Positions 36,841 to 46,183 of a DNA stretch of 64,000 nucleotides are shown here, one piece after another. The translations under genes were made by a program, and so were the position numbers. The stretch spans positions 62,001 to 126,000 of the forward strand of contig JAFSOC010000040.1 in NCBI GenBank assembly GCA_017447185.1. Direction: 5' to 3'. Every line of letters starts with the position of its first letter. The stretch's first letter is position 1. Source of the stretch: Clostridia bacterium (GTDB lineage Bacteria; Bacillota; Clostridia; Christensenellales; Aristaeellaceae). The notes beneath the pieces were generated by a model that worked only from the letters and a program-made list of their open reading frames with translations, ran no database searches and was not told where the DNA came from.

Positions 36841-36869
36841 ACTTTAAACATTCGCCGAAAATTCGTCAA
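36841..36869 (-). promoter_or_regulatory. Candidate promoter of the second opp operon
   Basis: Minus strand: TTGACG (36864-36869), 17-base spacer, TAAAGT (36841-36846). The -35 is strong and the -10 moderate. Confidence 0.5.
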
Positions 36870-36880
36870 TATTTCCAACA

Positions 36881-36907
36881 TAAAAATACGAAAAACACGA
36901 AAAATAC
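36881..36907 (-). repeat. Three tandem 9-base A/T-rich units upstream of the opp2 promoter
   Basis: Units 36881-36889, 36890-36898 and 36899-36907 differ at only one or two bases (GTATTTTTC-like on the minus strand). They lie 11 bases upstream of the -35 and could be an UP element or a regulator-binding array. Confidence 0.5.
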
Positions 36908-36927
36908 AATTTGGGGATATCGGACGT

Positions 36928-36968
36928 AAAAAAGGATCCTGCTCCCTTGTGCCGGTAGTGCAGGATCC
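36928..36968 (-). terminator. Intrinsic terminator after the coiled-coil gene
   Basis: Perfect 9-bp stem (36934-36942 with 36960-36968) followed on the minus strand by a run of at least six T (36928-36933). It closes the dipeptidase-MATE-protease-coiled-coil group. Confidence 0.85.
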
Positions 36969-36983
36969 CCGTTGTTCCTTCTT

Positions 36984-37739
36984 CTATTCGTCCGCCTGTT
37001 GGGCTTTCTTCTTTTCTTTCTTCTTTTTGTCGCCGCTCTTTTTCCCGGCTTTTTTTTCGGCCTTTTTTGCTTCCCCGTCCGCGGCTTCTTCCTTCGGCGC
37101 TTCCCCGGCTTCCTCCGGCTTATCCCCGGGCTCTTCCTGTTTTGCTTCCTCTTCTTCCGGGGAAGCGAACAGGATCCGGTTGCCGTCTCCCTGGGGCAGC
37201 GCTTCGGTTTCCTCCTTCAGTGCGCTGATCATCCGGCAGCCGAATTCCGTCTTCCGGTCCGCTTCTTCGCCGGAGAACAGCTGCCTTCCGCTGGCTGAAG
37301 CCACATGGCCCAGCGCATCCACCAGCGCCTTGATCTGTTCCAGGTAGTAGTTGAAGGTCTCGGTGAAGGTCTCCACGTTTTCGGCAACATACTTTTCCGT
37401 ATCCTGCTTTCCCTGCGCAATGTCTTCCTCGAACTGCCCGCGTGCGCGGACAGCTTCCATCGCGTAGTTCTCTTCCTTTTCCTGCAGGCTGCTGTCAAAT
37501 TCCTGGATTTTCTGCTGGTACTGTTCCTTCAGGCTCCTGTATTCAGCCAGGGTCTCCTGGGTTTTCTTCTTCAGGGTTTCCACCTCTGACTGGGCAAGTT
37601 TCTCCTCCAGCTCGGCAATTTTGGCCCGGGCTTTCTCCAGGTCTTTTTCCACGCCTTTTTTGTCTTCGGCGAGCTTGTCCATGCTTTCTTTCAGATGCTC
37701 AATCCGCAGCTCAAATTCCTTTTCTTTACTGTTAAACAT
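36984..37739 (-). CDS. Coiled-coil protein with charged low-complexity tail
   Basis: 251 residues, no signal peptide or membrane helix. Residues about 3-110 form a long heptad-rich coiled coil (E/K/L/Q), 115-150 include a more ordered A-L-V-D-A-L-G-H-V segment, and about 190-251 are an E/P/A then K-rich low-complexity tail ending in alternating K and E. Function unknown; the layout recalls cytoplasmic DivIVA-like or scaffold proteins, but no such signature is present. It lies 55 bases after the M48 protease gene and before a terminator. Confidence 0.7.
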   Translation of the reverse strand: MFNSKEKEFELRIEHLKESMDKLAEDKKGVEKDLEKARAKIAELEEKLAQSEVETLKKKTQETLAEYRSLKEQYQQKIQEFDSSLQEKEENYAMEAVRARGQFEEDIAQGKQDTEKYVAENVETFTETFNYYLEQIKALVDALGHVASASGRQLFSGEEADRKTEFGCRMISALKEETEALPQGDGNRILFASPEEEEAKQEEPGDKPEEAGEAPKEEAADGEAKKAEKKAGKKSGDKKKKEKKKAQQADE

Positions 37740-37794
37740 CCTGTACCTCCTTTTTTCTTCAGCCCTGCAGCAATGCGTCCGGATTTTTCCCGTT

Positions 37795-39021
37795 TCACAT
37801 CGGTTTTATCTGTTTCTCAATCGCGGTAAATCTCTGGCTCAGCGACGGATGCGAATACTCCAGTTTGATGAGCAGCGGCGACGGTGCCGGGTCCGCATAG
37901 TCCTTCCGCGCCAGCGTCTTCAGCGCCGTAATCAGCGCCTCACCATAACCTTCTTTCACCGCGTGGGCGTCCGCCGCGTATTCCGCCTTCCGGGAGAAAT
38001 AGTTGGTAATCAGCCCGAACAGCGGCGCGATCAGCGCAAATTCCACATTCATGATCAGGATCAGCGCGAATCCGTAGTTGATCCCGCTGAATCCGAAGGA
38101 GGTGAAGACGCCCGCGGTCCGCAGCGTCAGCCATGCCAGCACCGCCAGCACGATCATCTGCACCGCCGTCAGCACCTGGTTCCGCAGCGTGTCCTTATGC
38201 AGGCCGTGGCCCAGCTCGTGGGCAAACACCGCACAAATCTCGTCCGGCGTCATGGCCTCCACCAGCGTGTCGTACAGCACGATGGTCTTCATCTTCCCGA
38301 ATCCGGAGAAGTAGGCGTTCGCTTTCGTGGATCGGCGGGAGGCGTCCATCACATTGATTGCACGCACCTTGTATCCGTTCTTTTCCAGCAGCCCCGTCAG
38401 CTTGTCCTTCAGCTCCCCGTCCTCCAGGGGCGTGAACTTGTTGAAGATCCTGCTCAGGAATGGGAACAGGAACGCGATCGCCAGGATGAACAGCGTCATC
38501 ACCCCCGCGAAGGCCAGGATCAGCCAGTCGCCCAGCGCCTGGTGGACCACCATCAGCAGTGCGCCGATGCCTGTCATGAGCGCCAGCGAGATGATGAATT
38601 TCTTGATCTGGTCGATGAAGAAAGTCTTCGGCGTCATCCGGTTGAATCCATATTTCTCTTCGATCTTCATCGCCTCGATCCATTCGAAGGGCAGCATGGC
38701 GACCTCCACCAGCGTCTCCAGCACGATGATCGCAAACAGCTGCATGAAGTCGGATTTGTTGAACAGTCCCGCGAACGCCGCGTGCACGTTGAACAGCAGC
38801 AGCAGGAATGTGATCACGAAGCTCACCGTGGTCGTGATCACGCTGAACCGGGTTTTCTCCGCGTGGTACGCCCGCCATTTGTGGTAGGTTTCCTCGTCGT
38901 AGATATCCGCCACGTTCATCGGCACCGGGTTTTTCGCCGAGCGCATCCGCACCGCGTCCAGTGCCATATTGTAGATATAGATCACCGTCACCACGATCAG
39001 TACGATGGGTTTGAAGTCCAT
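37795..39021 (-). CDS. M48 family metalloprotease, Ste24 (CAAX protease)-like
   Basis: 408 residues with about seven membrane helices. Zinc motif H-E-L-G-H at 268-272 and third ligand in S-R-K-A-E-Y-A-A-D-A near 340. The N-terminal half (1-200) resembles the Ste24-type M48_N domain rather than the shorter HtpX. Such bacterial enzymes are thought to degrade misfolded membrane proteins; prenyl-protein processing is not expected in bacteria. It follows the MATE gene by 28 bases and probably shares its transcript. Confidence 0.9.
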   Translation of the reverse strand: MDFKPIVLIVVTVIYIYNMALDAVRMRSAKNPVPMNVADIYDEETYHKWRAYHAEKTRFSVITTTVSFVITFLLLLFNVHAAFAGLFNKSDFMQLFAIIVLETLVEVAMLPFEWIEAMKIEEKYGFNRMTPKTFFIDQIKKFIISLALMTGIGALLMVVHQALGDWLILAFAGVMTLFILAIAFLFPFLSRIFNKFTPLEDGELKDKLTGLLEKNGYKVRAINVMDASRRSTKANAYFSGFGKMKTIVLYDTLVEAMTPDEICAVFAHELGHGLHKDTLRNQVLTAVQMIVLAVLAWLTLRTAGVFTSFGFSGINYGFALILIMNVEFALIAPLFGLITNYFSRKAEYAADAHAVKEGYGEALITALKTLARKDYADPAPSPLLIKLEYSHPSLSQRFTAIEKQIKPM

Positions 39022-39049
39022 GGTTTCCTCTTCCTCCCCTTCCGGGACT

Positions 39050-40420
39050 TTATTCGGGAATGCTTTCCACCGGCTCCGGTTTCCTGCCGCCGCTGAAGAT
39101 GGAAAGTTTCCGGAAGCTGATGAAATATACGATGGACGACAGCGTCCATGTGAAGGGATAAATCCAATAGATCAGCCGGATGTCATGCACCGCCTGCCCG
39201 ATCGTAAACAGCACCAGCACCCGCACCGCGCACCAGCAAATCAGCATCACCAGCATCGGCGTCATGGGCTTCCCCAGCCCCCGCATCACTGCGGACGCCG
39301 TGTGGCTGAATCCGCACAGGCAGTAGAAGAAGGCGCACACCGTCGTCCGTCCCGCGCCGTAACGGATGATCTCCGGATCCCCGCTGAACAGCGATACGAT
39401 CTTCGGCGCCAGGAAGTAGGCCACTGCGCCGAATACCAGCAGCAGCCCCGCCGTGCACAGCAGGCCGAACCGCGTCCCCTGCTTCACCCGGTCCATCTTC
39501 TTCGCCCCCATATTCTGGGAAACGAAGGTGGTCAGCGCCATGGAGAAGGCCGTCACCGGCAGGAACATGAATCCTTCCGCCTTCTGGCTGGCGCCGATGC
39601 CCGCCATGGCGTCCCTCCCGAAGGAGTTGATGTAGCTCTGGATCAGCATGTTGCTCAGGTCGATGACGCATCCCTGCATCGCCGTCGGGAATCCGTAGCG
39701 GATGATGTATTTCAGGTTTGCCCGGTCCACCCGGATTCGCCTCGGCCGCAGCCGGATGGCTTCCTTGCTCTTCAGCAGCTTCACCGCCACCAGCACCACG
39801 CTCAGCACCTCGGAGATCACCGTGGCGATGGCCGCGCCCTCCACGTCCATGTGGAACACGGAGATGAATACGATGTCCAGCAGGATGTTCGTCAGCGAGC
39901 TGGCCACCAGGCACAGCAGCGGATACCGGCTTTCCCCCGAGGCCTGCAGGATGCTCACCAGCATGTTGTACATAACCAGCGCCGCCGACCCCGCGAAGTA
40001 GATCTGCAGGTACCGGCACGACCGGGGAAAGACGCTCTCCGGCGTCCCCATCAGGTGCAGGATCCCCGGCGTCAGCAGCACGCCGGCCGCCGAAAGCAGC
40101 ACGCTCAGGAACAGTCCCAGCGCCACCGCCGTGTGCACGGATTTCTCCGTCTCCTCCGGGTTCTCCGCGCCGATGTGCCGGGCAACAATGATCCCCGCCC
40201 CCGTGGCGAATCCCGCCGTGAAGCCTACCAGCAGGTAGGTGATGGATCCGGTGGAGGTCACCGCCGCCAGCGCGTCCGCGTCCAGGTAGTTGCCCACGAT
40301 CAGGGCGTCCACCGTGTTGTACAGCTGCTGGAAGAAGTATCCCGCCAGGATCGGCAGCGCGAATCCCAGCATCTTCCGGCGGATGTTCCCCTCCGTCATC
40401 AGGTTTTTATGTTGTGTCAC
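39050..40420 (-). CDS. MATE family exporter
   Basis: 456 residues, 12 predicted helices. N-terminal half has the P-I-L-A-G-Y-F-F-Q-Q-L-Y-N-T-V-D motif and the second half a related Q-G-C-V-I-D-L-S-N repeat, as in the NorM/DinF-like group. Expels cationic compounds using an ion gradient. It starts 17 bases after the dipeptidase gene, so the two are co-transcribed. Distinct from the MATE protein at 23-1429; the two belong to the same broad family. Confidence 0.92.
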   Translation of the reverse strand: MTQHKNLMTEGNIRRKMLGFALPILAGYFFQQLYNTVDALIVGNYLDADALAAVTSTGSITYLLVGFTAGFATGAGIIVARHIGAENPEETEKSVHTAVALGLFLSVLLSAAGVLLTPGILHLMGTPESVFPRSCRYLQIYFAGSAALVMYNMLVSILQASGESRYPLLCLVASSLTNILLDIVFISVFHMDVEGAAIATVISEVLSVVLVAVKLLKSKEAIRLRPRRIRVDRANLKYIIRYGFPTAMQGCVIDLSNMLIQSYINSFGRDAMAGIGASQKAEGFMFLPVTAFSMALTTFVSQNMGAKKMDRVKQGTRFGLLCTAGLLLVFGAVAYFLAPKIVSLFSGDPEIIRYGAGRTTVCAFFYCLCGFSHTASAVMRGLGKPMTPMLVMLICWCAVRVLVLFTIGQAVHDIRLIYWIYPFTWTLSSIVYFISFRKLSIFSGGRKPEPVESIPE

Positions 40421-40437
40421 GTTCTCCCCCCGGGTTG

Positions 40438-41904
40438 TCAGTTGTCCGCCAGGTTATATCCGTTCTTCATTTTCTCCGTTGCCGTCTGCAGCACCCGGTT
40501 CAGCACCTTCGTCGTCTCTTCCTGCGCCATTTCGCACAGTTTCCGGTTCGCTTCCTCCATCAGGCCTGCGTCCCCGCTCTTTTCGATCCTTTTGTCGTAT
40601 TCCGCAACGATCTGCCGCCCTTTGGCCGCCATGGCCTCCTGGTAGCGGTTGATGTGCTGGATCTGCGCCGCGTAGTGCGGATCCGCCAGTGCGCCGATCA
40701 GTCGGCTCGCCCAGTAGAAGTTGTCCGTGGACGTGTCCATCGTCACCTTGCTCAGGTAGTCCGGCAGCTTCGGCACGTTCGGGTATACCGGCACCATCGC
40801 GTCAAACGTGGTGCTCCCGAAGCAGATCCATTCGATCCCCTTGGCACATTCCGGCGCATAGGGCCGGATCTGGCAGATGGAGGTGACCCCCGTCCGGTTG
40901 ATGCCGATGGACCGGTATTTGCCCCGCACCCCCGTGTCCTGGCTGGTGTAGGGGTTGTAGGGCGTTCCCTGGAAGTTCCCGCTCAGCAGGTATTTCACGT
41001 CCTCCGCCGTCACTTTCCGCTCCGGCTTCAGGCTCCAGGGAATGTCGTCGCTCTCCGGGGTATAGTCCGCGTCCGGCCCGTCCCACTTGTATGTGCGGGG
41101 CGCCAGGTACCGGCCCATGAACCAGGCCCGGGGCGTGTTGTAGATGTGGTCCATATCCCGCCGGCTGCCGAAGATGGCCCGGGGATTGAATGCCCCGTCC
41201 TGGTTCAGGTCCAGCCAGTTCTTCTCGATGAATTCACGGAGATCCTTGCTGCACAGGTGCGCCTTCTGCTTCCCGAAGGCGTCCTCCAGGTCGAATCCGT
41301 CCATCGCGAACTGGTTCGGCGCGATGACGACCTGGTGGCTCGGCACCTTCCGGGCCATCCAGTGGTGCCCGCCGATGGTCTCCATCCACCATACCTCGTT
41401 CTCGTCGTTGAAGGCGATTCCGTTGGCTTCGTAGGTGCCGTATTTCTCCAGCAGCGCCGCCAGCCGCAGCACGCCTTCCCGGGCGCTCCGGATGTAGGGC
41501 AGCACCAGCACCACGAAGTCCTCTTCGCCGATTCCGCCGGGCACGTCCTTCTCCCGCCGGGTCTTCGCCTTTTTGTATTCCACCATGGGGTCCGCCGCCA
41601 GCACCCGGGCGTTGGTGGTGATGGTCTCCGTCGCCGTCATGCCCACGTTCGCCTCGTTGATGCCCGTGGCAGCCCAGATGCCTTCCTTCTCCCGGTCCAC
41701 GTTGGGGCAGGCCGTGTAGCGCATGGGATTGTCCGGCAGCTCAATCTCCACATGGGAGCATACGCTCCTGTATTTCCGCGGCTGATCCTTGGGGTTCACC
41801 ACAATCAGCTTTTTCACGTCGTAGTGTCCGTCGTCCGTCCGGGCGATCATTGTGGATCCGTCATGGCTGGCCTTCGCGCCCACCAGCACCGTTGTGCAGC
41901 CCAT
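40438..41904 (-). CDS. C69 family dipeptidase (PepD-like)
   Basis: 488 residues, N-terminal nucleophile hydrolase. The nucleophile is Cys3 in M-G-C-T-T, which becomes near N-terminal after processing. N-P-K-D-Q-P, the F-N-D-E-N-E-V-W-W-M-E-T-I-G-G-H-H-W block near 190 and S-I-C-Q-I-R-P near 380 are typical of PepD. No signal peptide, so it hydrolyses dipeptides in the cytoplasm, fitting the two peptide importers nearby. The start at 41904 is set by AGGAGG 6 bases upstream; the frame extends 22 codons further but that would bury the catalytic Cys. Confidence 0.93.
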   Translation of the reverse strand: MGCTTVLVGAKASHDGSTMIARTDDGHYDVKKLIVVNPKDQPRKYRSVCSHVEIELPDNPMRYTACPNVDREKEGIWAATGINEANVGMTATETITTNARVLAADPMVEYKKAKTRREKDVPGGIGEEDFVVLVLPYIRSAREGVLRLAALLEKYGTYEANGIAFNDENEVWWMETIGGHHWMARKVPSHQVVIAPNQFAMDGFDLEDAFGKQKAHLCSKDLREFIEKNWLDLNQDGAFNPRAIFGSRRDMDHIYNTPRAWFMGRYLAPRTYKWDGPDADYTPESDDIPWSLKPERKVTAEDVKYLLSGNFQGTPYNPYTSQDTGVRGKYRSIGINRTGVTSICQIRPYAPECAKGIEWICFGSTTFDAMVPVYPNVPKLPDYLSKVTMDTSTDNFYWASRLIGALADPHYAAQIQHINRYQEAMAAKGRQIVAEYDKRIEKSGDAGLMEEANRKLCEMAQEETTKVLNRVLQTATEKMKNGYNLADN

Positions 41905-41941
41905 TCCTGTTTCCTCCTGTTGTGTCGTGTTGTTGTCCCTT

Positions 41942-41970
41942 ATTCTACTCCCCGCCCTCTTTCCGCGCAA
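41942..41970 (-). promoter_or_regulatory. Promoter of the dipeptidase-MATE operon
   Basis: Minus strand: TTGCGC (41965-41970), 17-base spacer, TAGAAT (41942-41947), just after the EAL-gene terminator. Confidence 0.6.
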
Positions 41971-41975
41971 GACGG

Positions 41976-42001
41976 AAAAGGGATGCCCCTCCGGGCACCC
42001 C
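41976..42001 (-). terminator. Intrinsic terminator of the EAL gene
   Basis: 9-bp stem with one G-U pair (41980-41988 with 41993-42001) followed on the minus strand by TTTT. Confidence 0.75.
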
Positions 42002-42018
42002 TGTATAAGGTCGTCGTC

Positions 42019-43917
42019 TTATGATGCTTTCTCCAGGAACCTCCGCAGCTCGCTGATGGGAATCGGCTTGGAATATTTGTATCCCTGCAGGTAGGAGGCG
42101 TTCAGCTCCCGGCACATGTTCTCGTCCTTCTCGTCCTCCACGCCTTCGTACAGCACCGAGTAGTGCAGCTTGCTGAACAGCTCCGCCAGGCTCCCCAGCA
42201 CCTGTTCGCTCCGCTTGCTCTGTCCTCCCGCGATCACCATGCTCCGGTCGAATTTGATGATGTCGAAGGGCAGCTCCAGGATCCGCTCCATGTTGCTGTA
42301 TCCCGTGCCGAAGTCGTCCAGGTAGAAGGTAATCCCCTTCTGCTTCAGCTCCTCGATCCGCTCCTTCATCAGCAGGAAGTCGCTGTCGTTCCGGCTTTCC
42401 GTCAGCTCGATGGCGATCCGGCTGGCGTCCAGCCCGCTCTTATCGATGATGCTGCCGATGTCCGCGCAGAAGTCCGGCTCCCGCAGCTCCATCGCCGATA
42501 CGTTCACGCTGATCCGCGTGATCCCGTATCCCTCGGCAATCAGGTTGTTCAGCGCCGTGCAGGTCTTGTTCAGGATGATCTGCGTCAGCGCGTGGATATA
42601 TCCGTTCTCCTCCGCCAGCGGGATAAACAGGTCCGGGAATATCATCCCCGTGTCCTCCAGCAGCAGCCGCATCAGCGCCTCCGCCGTGTCATATTTTCCC
42701 GTCCGGATGTTGTATACCGGCTGGCAGTATACCAGCACCCGCGGATCCTCCATGTTCTTCTTTGCGGCGATATCCGCCACTTCCTTCAGCACCGCCTCGT
42801 ACATCCGGAATTTGTTCAGGTCGTCCGCCTGCACCCGGTAGATCGTGTTCTCCGGAATCCGGGCGTGAATGCTCCGGATGAAGATGATGTAGTCGTTCTT
42901 CCGGCTCAGCTCCCGCGTGGTTTCGCCGATCACCATCTTGTAGTCGTACCGGAATTTCTCGTATTCCGTATCGAATTCCTTCAGGATTTCCTTCGTCCGC
43001 TCTTCGTATCCGGGGTTCTTGTCCTTCGGCACCATCAGCAGCATGTGCCCGTTGCTCACCTGGAACAGCACGGATTTCCGGTAGTAGGTCTCCGCCACGT
43101 GCCGGATCAGGCTCCGCATCTCCTCGCTCATGGTCTTGCCGTTCTCGTCCAGCTCCCGCATGTACAGGCTCAGGAACAGGTAGTTCTTCCCGTTCTCGTC
43201 GCTGTACCGGATCAGGTTGTTCAGTCCCCGCAGGTCGTTGGCCCCCAGCTGCACGTCGTAGGGATTGGAGTGCATCAGGTACATCACCGCGATCAGCGGA
43301 AACAGGAACGTGGTGGCCGTGAACGTGGACTGGATCCGGATCCGGGATACCGCCAGCATCCCGACCGAGATCACCGCCACCCAGAAAAATCCGATCATCA
43401 CCCGCCGGTACAGCCGGTGCCGCACCCGGTACAGCAGCGTCGCAATCAGCACCACAAACAGCCCGTATCCGATCGTGAAGATCAGCGATCCCTCAAAGGC
43501 GATCTTCCCGTCGATGATGTACATGCTCCGCCCCGTGTAGATCGCCACCGTGTCCGCAATGGAGAAGGTGATCATCAGCGCCGTGGCCAGCGTCACATAA
43601 GGATTCCGGGCCTCCCGCGTCAGGGCCGTCGCCGTGCATGCGTATACAACGAAGTGGTGCAGCATGGCGAACAGCAGCACGTGGTACAGGCTTCGTAGCC
43701 CGTAAATGATGTTCCGGGGCGTGTCCGGGTTTTTGTCCATCAGGTAGTGCAGCATCAGGTCCGCGCCCGTGGCGAAAATAAGGATCCCCAGCGTCACCGC
43801 GAAGATCCGGAAAGTCTTCATTCGCACCTTGAAGGAAACGAGCAGCAGCACCACCATCACCAGACATACACCCATCACGGTGATTTCACTGGCAGAATTA
43901 TAGTTCTCCAGTTGCAT
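42019..43917 (-). CDS. Membrane EAL-domain c-di-GMP phosphodiesterase with degenerate GGDEF-like domain
   Basis: 632 residues. About seven hydrophobic segments occupy residues 10-225, then a region (about 240-380) in the position of a GGDEF domain but without the G-G-D-E-F motif, then an EAL domain (about 395-632). The EAL residues are present: E-A-L-M-R near 412, N-V-S, E-L-T-E, D-D-F-G-T-G-Y-S, K-F-D and an E-G-V-E segment, so it should hydrolyse c-di-GMP. The start at 43917 follows AAGGGGG. A cre-like site lies 71 bases upstream. Single-gene unit ending in its own terminator. Confidence 0.9.
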   Translation of the reverse strand: MQLENYNSASEITVMGVCLVMVVLLLVSFKVRMKTFRIFAVTLGILIFATGADLMLHYLMDKNPDTPRNIIYGLRSLYHVLLFAMLHHFVVYACTATALTREARNPYVTLATALMITFSIADTVAIYTGRSMYIIDGKIAFEGSLIFTIGYGLFVVLIATLLYRVRHRLYRRVMIGFFWVAVISVGMLAVSRIRIQSTFTATTFLFPLIAVMYLMHSNPYDVQLGANDLRGLNNLIRYSDENGKNYLFLSLYMRELDENGKTMSEEMRSLIRHVAETYYRKSVLFQVSNGHMLLMVPKDKNPGYEERTKEILKEFDTEYEKFRYDYKMVIGETTRELSRKNDYIIFIRSIHARIPENTIYRVQADDLNKFRMYEAVLKEVADIAAKKNMEDPRVLVYCQPVYNIRTGKYDTAEALMRLLLEDTGMIFPDLFIPLAEENGYIHALTQIILNKTCTALNNLIAEGYGITRISVNVSAMELREPDFCADIGSIIDKSGLDASRIAIELTESRNDSDFLLMKERIEELKQKGITFYLDDFGTGYSNMERILELPFDIIKFDRSMVIAGGQSKRSEQVLGSLAELFSKLHYSVLYEGVEDEKDENMCRELNASYLQGYKYSKPIPISELRRFLEKAS

Positions 43918-43987
43918 GGCTGCCTGCACCCCCTTCCCCTTCGAATGGCGCTTTTTATATCCCTTTGTAATTGCTATGATCGGTAAA

Positions 43988-44001
43988 TGTAAACGTTCTC
44001 T
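43988..44001. promoter_or_regulatory. cre-like site upstream of the EAL gene
   Basis: TGTAAACGTTCTCT matches the CcpA cre consensus TGWAANCGNTNWCA at 13 of 14 positions. It is in the region where the EAL gene promoter or leader should be; the promoter itself is not clear. Confidence 0.45.
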
Positions 44002-44090
44002 CTCGCGCGTCCATGATATCCTATCACAGTTTGCCCCGTTTGAAAAGGCTCCGACCCTTGATTTTGCAAAATTATCGTAAGAAATACGTA

Positions 44091-44125
44091 AAAAAATACG
44101 GACTGGCAAATCGCTTGTCAGTCCG
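44091..44125 (-). terminator. Intrinsic terminator of the sugar transporter operon
   Basis: 11-bp stem with one mismatch (44099-44109 with 44115-44125), then a T-run on the minus strand (44091-44096), 21 bases after the ATPase stop. Confidence 0.85.
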
Positions 44126-44145
44126 CATGTAAAAGTTAACTATAA

Positions 44146-45273
<1,128 letters not shown>

Positions 45274-45286
45274 ATTTTTTCCCTCC

Positions 45287-46183
45287 TTATCCCTTCACCG
45301 CGCCACCCGTGACGCCTTCCACGTAGTACCGCTGCAGGCACATGAACAGCACCGTTACCGGCACGGCAACCAGCACGCCGCCTGCGCAGAACATCGTGTA
45401 TTTCTTGTTGATCTGGTCCTGGCTCAGCCAGTTATACAGGCCGACGGCCACGTTCATGCCCGCGGACGTATTGTTCGATACATACGCGGCGAATACGTAG
45501 TCGCCCCAGGGCCCCATGAAGGCGGTCAGCAGGGTGTAGATCACGATCGGTTTGGACAGGGGCAGGATAATCTTGTACAGCACCTGCGCCCGTGTGGCGC
45601 CGTCAATCCGGGCCGCTTCGTCCAGCGATTTGGGAATCGTGTCAAAGAAGCCCTTCGATACGTAGTATCCCATACCGGAGGATGCCACGTATACCAGGAT
45701 CAGGCCGGGCACCGCGTTGGCCTGTGTCAGTCCCAGGTCCTTCAGCACCCGGTACAGGATGATCATGCTCAGCATGCCGGGGAAAAGTCCCAGGATCAGC
45801 ATGATCTTCATCAGGGGTTTCCGCATCTTGAAGCGGAAACGGCTCAGCGTGTAGCTCATGCACAGCACGATCAGCGTCTGCAGGATACAGGTGAACAGCG
45901 CCGTCACGAAGGTGTTCACGTACCATTTCACGAAGTTGGAGTTAAACAGGTCTGCGTAGTTCTTGAATCCCCATACCTGGGGCACCACGTAGCCAACCTG
46001 GTGCGTGCTTTCCACCCGGAAGGACTGCAGCACGATGAATACAAAGGGAATGAGCCAGATGATGCTGATGGTGATCAGCAGGATGTAGATCAGGGTATTC
46101 CCGACGGTCCGGGAGGCCTTCAGACCCATGTGCTTTTTCATCTTCGGCTGGGAGGAGGCCGTGTTCGCTATATTACTCATCAC
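45287..46183 (-). CDS. Carbohydrate ABC transporter permease, MalG/GanQ type
   Basis: 298 residues, six helices, and the EAA loop E-A-A-R-I-D-G-A at about 205, which docks on the ATPase. Overlaps the MalF-type gene by four bases (ATGA), so the permease pair is translationally coupled. Family members import maltodextrins or galactooligosaccharides; the neighbouring GH53 gene favours galactan fragments, the GH13 gene maltodextrins. Confidence 0.94.
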   Translation of the reverse strand: MMSNIANTASSQPKMKKHMGLKASRTVGNTLIYILLITISIIWLIPFVFIVLQSFRVESTHQVGYVVPQVWGFKNYADLFNSNFVKWYVNTFVTALFTCILQTLIVLCMSYTLSRFRFKMRKPLMKIMLILGLFPGMLSMIILYRVLKDLGLTQANAVPGLILVYVASSGMGYYVSKGFFDTIPKSLDEAARIDGATRAQVLYKIILPLSKPIVIYTLLTAFMGPWGDYVFAAYVSNNTSAGMNVAVGLYNWLSQDQINKKYTMFCAGGVLVAVPVTVLFMCLQRYYVEGVTGGAVKG

